A stretch of DNA of 64,000 nucleotides from Agroathelia rolfsii (Eukaryota > Basidiomycota > Agaricomycetes > Amylocorticiales > Amylocorticiaceae), in the NCBI GenBank assembly GCA_018343915.1, contig JABRWF010000006.1, positions 1,550,001 through 1,614,000 on the forward strand, in the 5' to 3' direction. Position 1 is the stretch's first letter; every line of letters starts with the position of its first letter. Below the pieces are notes generated by a model that saw only the letters and a program-made list of their open reading frames with translations, made no database searches and was not told the origin of the DNA. Position numbers and translations under genes: made by a program. Shown in pieces: positions 59,221 to 64,000 of the stretch.

Positions 59221-61671
59221 ATGGCTACTGAGAGCTTTGGATTCCAAGCTGAGATCAGCCAGCTCCTGGATCTTATTATCAGTGAGTAAAATACTCCCTA
59301 GGATATATTACGACAAAAACTCATCGCGTCTACCACAATCAGACACCTTCTACTCCAATAAGGAGATCTTCCTTCGTGAACTGATCTCCAACGGCTCTGA
59401 TGCCTTGGACAAGATCCGTTACGCGTCTTTGACTGATCCCTCCGTTCTCGAGGCGGAGAAGGAGCTCTACATCAGGATTACACCTGACAAGGAGAACAAG
59501 ATTCTCGATATCCGTGACACCGGTATTGGCTTGACCAAGGCTGACATGGTCAACAACCTTGGTACGATCGCCAAGTCGGGAACGAAGGTAACTATTTTTC
59601 GGTGTTGAGGTATTCACTCATACATTGCATACTTATCATGATTCTCTAGGGCTTCATGGAGGCTCTGAGCTCTGGTGCCGATATCTCTATGATTGGCCAG
59701 TTCGGTGTCGGTTTCTACTCGGCATACCTTGTTGCTGAGCGCGTGCAAGTCATTTCGAAGCACAACGATGATGAGCAGTACATCTGGGAGTCCGCAGCTG
59801 GCGGAACCTTCACCATCACCCCCGACACCGTCAACCCCCCCTTGGGCCGTGGTACCATCATTCGTCTCTTCCTGAAGGAGGATCAACTCGAATACCTCGA
59901 GGAGAAGAAGATCAAGGACATTGTTAAGAAGCACTCCGAGTTCATCTCCTACCCCATCCAGCTCGCCGTTACGAAGGAGGTTGAGAAGGTCAGTGAAGAT
60001 CATTCCTCTTGCCATTGACGTACGCGTTACTGACCTTTTGTACAGGAGGTTGAGGATGACGAAGAGGTCGAGGAGTCCGAGGATAAGCCCAAGGTCGAGG
60101 AGGTCGAGGACGAGGACGACAAGCCCAAGGAAAAGAAGACTAAGAAGATCAAGGAGAAGGAGACTTCCAACGAGGAGCTGAACAAGACGAAGCCCATCTG
60201 GACTCGCAACCCCTCTGACATCACTCAGGAGGAGTACGGTGCCTTCTACAAGAGCTTGACCAACGATTGGGAGGACCACCTCGCCGTCAAGCACTTCTCC
60301 GTTGAGGGTCAACTCGAGTTCAAGGCCATCCTTTACATCCCTAAACGGTACGTTGTATCATATGGTTTTCTTTATCTCGTTTGCTGACGCGTTTTTCAGT
60401 GCTCCCTTCGACTTGTTCGAGTCCAAGAAGAAGCGCAACAATATCAAGCTCTATGTCCGCCGTGTCTTCATCATGGACGACTGCGAGGACCTCATTCCCG
60501 AGTACCTCAACTTCGTCAAGGGTATCGTCGACTCTGAGGACTTGCCTCTCAACATCTCTCGTGAGACGCTGCAGCAGAACAAGATCCTCAAGGTCATCCG
60601 CAAGAACATCGTCAAGAAGTGCCTTGACCTGATCTCCGAGATCGCTGAGGACAAGGACAACTTCAACAAGTTCTACGAGGCCTTTGGCAAGAACCTCAAG
60701 CTCGGTATCCACGAGGACTCGCAGAACCGCAGCAAGCTCGCTGAGTTCCTCCGCTTCTACTCTACCAAATCCACCGATGAGCAGGTCTCGCTCAAGGGTA
60801 GGTTTGAACTGTTTGTCCGTCGAGTGCTTTTGTACTGATTATATTTGACAGACTACATTACTCGCATGCCCGAGGTACAGAAGTCCATTTACTACCTCAC
60901 TGGCGAGTCCCTTGCTGCTGTTCGTGATTCACCCTTCCTCGAAGTCCTCAAGAAGAAGGGCTTTGAGGTTCTCCTCCTTGTCGACCCCATCGATGAGTAT
61001 GCCATCACTCAACTAAAAGAGTTCGAGGGCAAGAAGTTGGTCTGCGTGTCCAAGGAGGGTCTTGAACTTGAGGAGACCGAGGAGGAGAAGAAGGCGAGGG
61101 AGGAGGAGGCCGCCGCATACAACGACCTCTGCACGGTCGTCAAGGATGCTTTGGGCGACAAGGTAGAGAAGGTCGTTGTTTCCAACCGTATTACCGACTC
61201 TCCTTGCGTCCTCGTTACGGGTCAATTTGGCTGGTCGTCCAACATGGTTCGTATTCTATTACCTTTTTTGTACATGATTGTGTTTCTGACCTCGGAATCT
61301 TTCCATCAATTCAGGAGCGTATCATGAAGGCGCAAGCTCTCCGTGACTCTTCGATGTCGTCGTACATGGCCTCGAAGAAGACCCTCGAGCTCAACCCGAG
61401 CAACCCGATCATCAAGGAGCTCAAGCGTAAGGTTGCCGAGGACAAGGCTGACAAGTCCGTACGCGACTTGACCTACCTGCTCTTCGAGACTTCCCTCCTC
61501 ACGTCTGGTTTCACCCTCGACGAGCCGACGTCGTTCGCCAAGCGTATCTATCGTATGATCTCGCTTGGTCTTGACGTCGACGAAGATGAGGAGGTTGAGG
61601 AGATCTCCACCGCCGATGCCGCTCCCGCAGCAGAGGCTGCATCCACCTCCGCCATGGAGGAGATTGACTAA
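59221..61671 (+). CDS. HSP90: Heat shock protein HSP90
   Basis: HSP90 is the ATP-dependent cytosolic chaperone for kinases, receptors and transcription factors. Exon 1 (59221-59281) reads [20 protein letters not shown]; splicing gives [20 protein letters not shown], the ATP-site helix. Further signatures are [40 protein letters not shown], a charged Glu/Lys linker, [20 protein letters not shown] and [20 protein letters not shown]. The C-terminus ends in MEEID, a TPR-docking tail with Ile where MEEVD is usual. Seven exons with six short introns; stop 61669-61671. Codons are extremely biased to C/G-ending forms, as befits an abundant protein. A heat-shock element lies upstream. Confidence 0.98.
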
Positions 61672-62531
61672 ACACCTCACGTTATTATGATCATGACTTG
61701 TATTTTTGTTGTCGTTTCTTTATTCTTTGTGCACACTAGTATTCTTGGGTCCCAATTTTTCTTCTTTACACTTACGCATACATTCTTAACGTACAAGCTA
61801 CATTTGCATTAGTTGAGCATGGGCATTAGCATCCAGAACAAATGTAAAACATTTTTCATACACTCTCATCTGGCAACAGGAGAAGGGACGTTGCGGGGGA
61901 AGGTTTTAAAAACTTTCATTACCGCCCAGGCACGCTGCCGTGTCCCGGTAGTTTGCCTATTTTGTGACTATGTCGAAACGGTACTGTGTGAAAGACACCG
62001 ATCACCACGTGTGCATGACGATGTGACGATCCCTGGTATGGGAGGTATGGGCTGTTGCGGCATACGGCCTTTACGGACATTTGCCGGTCTTTGTTTTGTC
62101 TGCCATAATGAAGCTGGATATTAGCAAAGGCTAACTTAGGCGAGCATCGCGGGCTGCGTCGCGACGAGGTGCCAGTTAGTGTGTGATTGCTCTATGCTGC
62201 TACGCGTCGCGCGGGCCAGGGACGGGACGGAGGGACGGCGACGGGCACGTGACCGCGGAGCCGAAACAGGCAAATTGACTGGCGGAGGCTGACTGGATTC
62301 GGTCTCTTCCTGTGTGTCCAACGTCCATTGTCCGCCCAAAACCATCTCTTTCTTGCCGTGTGGCCCACAGCACACGAGAGATGAGCTATTGTCCCTTCTA
62401 AATAACTCTTCGTTTGTCTATTCAACATATTCTTGCTCTCTCTCTCTCTATCTCTATTGTCTCTGTATCATATTCCTTCCTTTATACTCACCCCATCCAC
62501 AAATACGACTCCTCCAACGACGCTGCTCATC
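61672..62531. promoter_or_regulatory. HSP90 3' region and promoter of the 62.5-kb gene
   Basis: 860 bp. The first 130 bp are the AT-rich HSP90 3' UTR. Two E-boxes CACGTG lie at 62006-62011 and 62246-62251; the second is in a GC-rich patch (GGCACGTGACCGCGG). A CT microsatellite at 62435-62449 lies in the probable 5' leader of the next gene. A 103-aa plus frame at 61813-62124 shows no motif. Confidence 0.5.
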
Positions 62532-63282
62532 ATGCCCAAACAAGCACAAGCCCGTCCCCCCGCGCATATGTATGCCCAAGATCTGTTACCACCACCTCTT
62601 TCAGACTTGGATGTCGTAATCACCCCGGCATCTCCATCGGTAAGATGAAAATCGCACATTGTCTCCTTTTTACGGCTCTCACTGGTCGGTTGTTAGGAAT
62701 CCGCCCACGATGCCGCTTCCAATGGCCTCAAGTCACCCATCAAGCTAGACGCCCCTCATGTACCTGTTCGTCCCTGCTCTCATTCACCTTATTATCATCC
62801 GCTAATCTCACTCATTGCAGGCGACGCGCCACAACGACAATCCACGACGTCGCAATCACCCTAATATTTCTATCAAGCCAGCTATACCTTGCAAGGGTCA
62901 AGACTGCCACATATCGTCCATTGGCTTCCCGACGACTCTGATGGAGAGCCCCAATTTGAAGGACTACGTCGATGACCCATTCAATACACCTGCGCGCAGC
63001 ACACAACCTGAAGGCGATCAGCCCTCTGGCCCAGGCCCAACGCGCCGGCGAAGGACATCATCCCGCTCCAATCCTCTTCAGACGTCATCTCCCGTACGCA
63101 GGAGTGCACGCTTAGCAGAGCAGGAGATTATACGCAAGTTGGCCAGCAGCAAGGCGCATACACCCCATACCCCCCACACGCCTCGTGTGCATGCCTCCGT
63201 GCCACCAGGCATGATTGAATTCCGAGGACTCATGCCACACATGTGGGCTTGTGGCTCCCCCAACCCTGTCTGGGTATCCTGA
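62532..63282 (+). CDS. Unrecognised basic, proline-rich 210-aa protein
   Basis: Three exons (62532-62639, 62697-62759, 62821-63282) with clean GTAAGA/GTACCT donors and TTAG/GCAG acceptors join in phase 0 into 210 aa, so the gene is probably real. I do not recognise the family. The N-terminus has AHMYAQDLLPPPLSDLDVVI. The middle has ESPNLKDYVDDPFNTPARST. Then come a basic RRRRTSSRSNPLQTSSP, VRRSARLAEQEIIRKLASSK and a repeated HTPHTPHTP. The C-terminus is hydrophobic with two Trp (GLMPHMWACGSPNPVWV). Basic Ser/Pro clusters and RRSARLAEQE suggest a nuclear, phosphorylated protein. TP and SP sites could be CDK targets. No transmembrane or catalytic motif is visible. Confidence 0.65.
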
Positions 63283-64000
63283 GCAGAGTTTACTTGGTTC
63301 CCTTTACTTATTTTCGGTTTTTTATCTCATCATTCAAAGAACACTCAGCATTGTTCGTCCCTTGTCATTTTCACGACCCCTTACATCACTCCCCTGCATC
63401 TGCTATCATTTCTCCTTCGATTTTGGTTAATTTTTTGTTTTGTTTTGCATGATCACGATTACAATCTTGGTTTGTTGGTATAGGTATACATCTTTTCTGT
63501 TTACTACTTGTCATCTAATACTCTCGTCCCCATTACTTCCGTCTCCTCATCACTCCAGCATTTGTCTTGCTTTACGACTTTTTTTTTTCGATGCAAAACC
63601 CCTTGATTTATGACTTGATTTATCGGCTCCTGGCCTATTATATATAGTTTGTTCACACATCTGGCTGTTGTTCTCCTTATCTTCCTTCTGTTTGCCCTCC
63701 ATCTATTTTCATCCCTGTTTTCGCTCTGCTGTTTGCGATCGATACTGTCCTCAAAAGTAAATCATAAAACCTGTACACACGGTACTTTTTGGTTACATGC
63801 CATAACATTTCATTTTTTTCCCCTTGGGAAACCTCTTATCTAGTCGTCGCACATCATGGATATTCTCACCATCCGTGGGAGGAATGGGTTGTCGTGATCA
63901 TGACGAGGCTCTCACTTACTTGCATATATGAGTCATGTTGTGTCGCGTCAAGGTGTATGCGTGTGTTGCGCGCATATACCTCCTCCTAGATTTTCACTCC
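63283..64000. other. Right end, no supported gene
   Basis: 718 bp downstream of the 210-aa gene. The plus strand is very pyrimidine-rich from 63300 to 63730. That could be a long 3' UTR, or the promoter and leader of a gene to the right of the window. No frame shows a motif. Confidence 0.45.

Noticed and set aside
59614..60312. 232-aa minus-strand frame over HSP90 (and others at 60341-60712 and 61306-61680)
   Set aside because: They lie antisense to well-supported HSP90 exons and are Leu/Val/Asp/Gly-rich mirror images of its biased codons.

Overview
The window is nuclear DNA of a filamentous fungus, almost certainly a basidiomycete, probably an agaricomycete. Genes are dense and carry many short introns (about 45-110 nt, GTNNGT...AG). 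Several genes support this placement: a TEA/ATTS transcription factor with the basidiomycete layout, hamartin (TSC1), a Mso1-like protein and a SmgGDS-type armadillo protein. I found no prokaryotic, viral or intact transposon genes, no CRISPR array and no functional tRNA. All gene models come from reading frames, splice signals and remembered family motifs. No search was run, so internal exon borders are approximate unless stated.

Left part (1-22.4 kb): a gene-poor stretch (1-2.2 kb); PPP4R2-like phosphatase-4 subunit (+); FYV7-like rRNA-processing protein (-) divergent from eIF1/SUI1 (+); SNRNP27-like tri-snRNP protein (-) divergent from a TMEM242-like mitochondrial membrane protein (+); APC5 (-) divergent from NOC3 (+); TEA-domain factor (-) divergent from ESCRT-I VPS23/TSG101 (+), whose last intron is about 1.3 kb.

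Middle (22.4-46.7 kb): a 4-kb stretch with no recognisable gene; inner nuclear membrane protein SRC1/HEH1 (-); mitochondrial sulfide:quinone oxidoreductase (-) divergent from a Mso1-like protein (+); a TauD-like Fe(II)/2-oxoglutarate dioxygenase (-); an RMP1/NEPRO-like nucleolar protein (-) divergent from beta-adaptin (+); an OTU protease (-) divergent from a SmgGDS-like ARM protein (+); a prolyl-4-hydroxylase-like dioxygenase (+) convergent with DEAD-box helicase RRP3/DDX47 (-).

Right part (46.7-64 kb): TRAPPII subunit TRS130 (+) convergent with mannosyltransferase ALG3 (-); wobble-uridine methyltransferase TRM9 (+) convergent with NAC-alpha EGD2 (-); TSC1 (+); HSP90 (+) with a perfect heat-shock element; and an unrecognised 210-aa basic, proline-rich protein (+).

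The content is housekeeping: ribosome biogenesis and translation (FYV7-like, NOC3, RRP3, RMP1/NEPRO-like, eIF1, NAC-alpha, TRM9), membrane traffic (VPS23, Mso1, beta-adaptin, TRS130), cell cycle and growth control (APC5, PPP4R2, TSC1) and chaperoning (HSP90). Most genes lie in divergent pairs sharing a 150-800 bp promoter. A short CCGGAAG-type motif recurs in several of these promoters. I see no convincing new defence or mobile system. The most unusual items are the promoter motif, the His/Asp-rich NAC-alpha N-terminus, the very long VPS23 intron, the orphan gene at the right end and the 4-kb gene desert with a tRNA-like relic.
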